DNA of 33,931 nt, taken from NCBI GenBank assembly GCA_031276915.1, contig JAISME010000129.1, forward strand, positions 1 to 33,931, read 5' to 3'. The DNA comes from Zoogloeaceae bacterium (lineage in GTDB: Bacteria > Pseudomonadota > Gammaproteobacteria > Burkholderiales > Rhodocyclaceae). The position numbers were made by a program, and so were the translations under genes. The notes beneath the pieces were generated by a model. That model had not been told where the DNA came from and did no database searches. It saw nothing but the letters and a program-made list of their open reading frames with translations. This document shows, in pieces, positions 33,801-33,931 of this stretch (its first letter is position 1; every line of letters begins with the position of its first letter).

Positions 33801-33931
33801 CTACTTCCGAATCGCCTTCCTAATCTCCTCCAACGTTTTCCAAGCAGAATCCTCAATCCGGGTGCCTGGCCCAAAGATGGCCTTGGCGCCGGCTTGATAG
33901 AGAAAATCGTAATCCTGCGCGGGGATTACGC
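33801..33931 (-). CDS. methylmalonyl-CoA mutase family, C-terminal end (partial)
   Basis: 42 C-terminal residues read from the window edge: VIPAQDYDFLYQAGAKAIFG, then PGTRIEDSAWKTLEEI, stop at 33803-33801. The VIP-QDY-LY-AG-IFGPGT block is the end of the cobalamin-binding domain of B12-dependent acyl-CoA mutases. Methylmalonyl-CoA mutase interconverts methylmalonyl-CoA and succinyl-CoA; a related isobutyryl-CoA-type mutase cannot be excluded from this fragment. Its presence near the adenosyltransferase and BtuCD-like genes fits a shared need for adenosylcobalamin. Confidence 0.85.
   Translation of the reverse strand, partial: VIPAQDYDFLYQAGAKAIFGPGTRIEDSAWKTLEEIRKAIRK

Overview
This window looks like a chromosomal segment of a GC-rich betaproteobacterium. 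The evidence is the tRNA-Gln/prs/rplY/pth block, the rpoN-hpf-ptsN-hprK block (HprK beside PtsN is typical of that class), a DUF2863 gene next to recA, and flagellar genes behind a sigma-54-type promoter. No complete mobile element, prophage or CRISPR array is visible. Most of it is housekeeping DNA with a few unusual stretches.

Layout. 1-5274: the tail of an unknown gene, a solitary sequence resembling a type I-C CRISPR repeat, two tandem membrane/TPR proteins resembling TMTC O-mannosyltransferases, and a polyprenyl-phosphate-type family 2 glycosyltransferase. Together they suggest a protein-glycosylation unit. 5357-7828 (minus): tRNA-Gln, prs, rplY and pth, with an intrinsic-terminator-like hairpin in every intercistronic gap. 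8069-8585: a small XRE-type regulator with a long leader hairpin and its own terminator. 8607-9976: a radical SAM protein divergent from queD. 10038-13378 (minus): fliK-fliL-fliM-fliN behind a near-consensus -24/-12 promoter. 13560-21449: htpX with a heat-shock-like promoter, sodB (minus), yciA, a FadL-like porin, a DUF2802 protein, a SPOR protein, a low-molecular-weight phosphatase, a PEBP/YbhB protein and dgt.

21567-27195 (minus): recA-recX-lptB-rpoN-hpf, then a terminator-like hairpin, then ptsN-hprK. This links DNA repair, LPS export, sigma-54 and the nitrogen PTS. rpoN probably serves the flagellar promoter seen upstream of fliK. 27460-28635: DUF2863 protein. 28648-30972 (minus): a cobalamin module made of a PduO-like adenosyltransferase, a BtuC-like permease and a BtuD-like ATPase. 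rnpB follows at 31254-31647 (minus). The C-terminus of methylmalonyl-CoA mutase enters at the right edge (minus); this adenosylcobalamin enzyme is a plausible client of the B12 module.

Between rnpB and the mutase lies a tandem pair of small unknown secreted proteins behind a strong sigma-70 promoter. One is a lipoprotein. The other has the same architecture, but its lipobox cysteine is replaced by histidine. This pair, the TMTC-like pair, the terminator-punctuated prs operon and the orphan CRISPR-like repeat are the most interesting features here. All functional calls come from reading the sequence; no database search was run.
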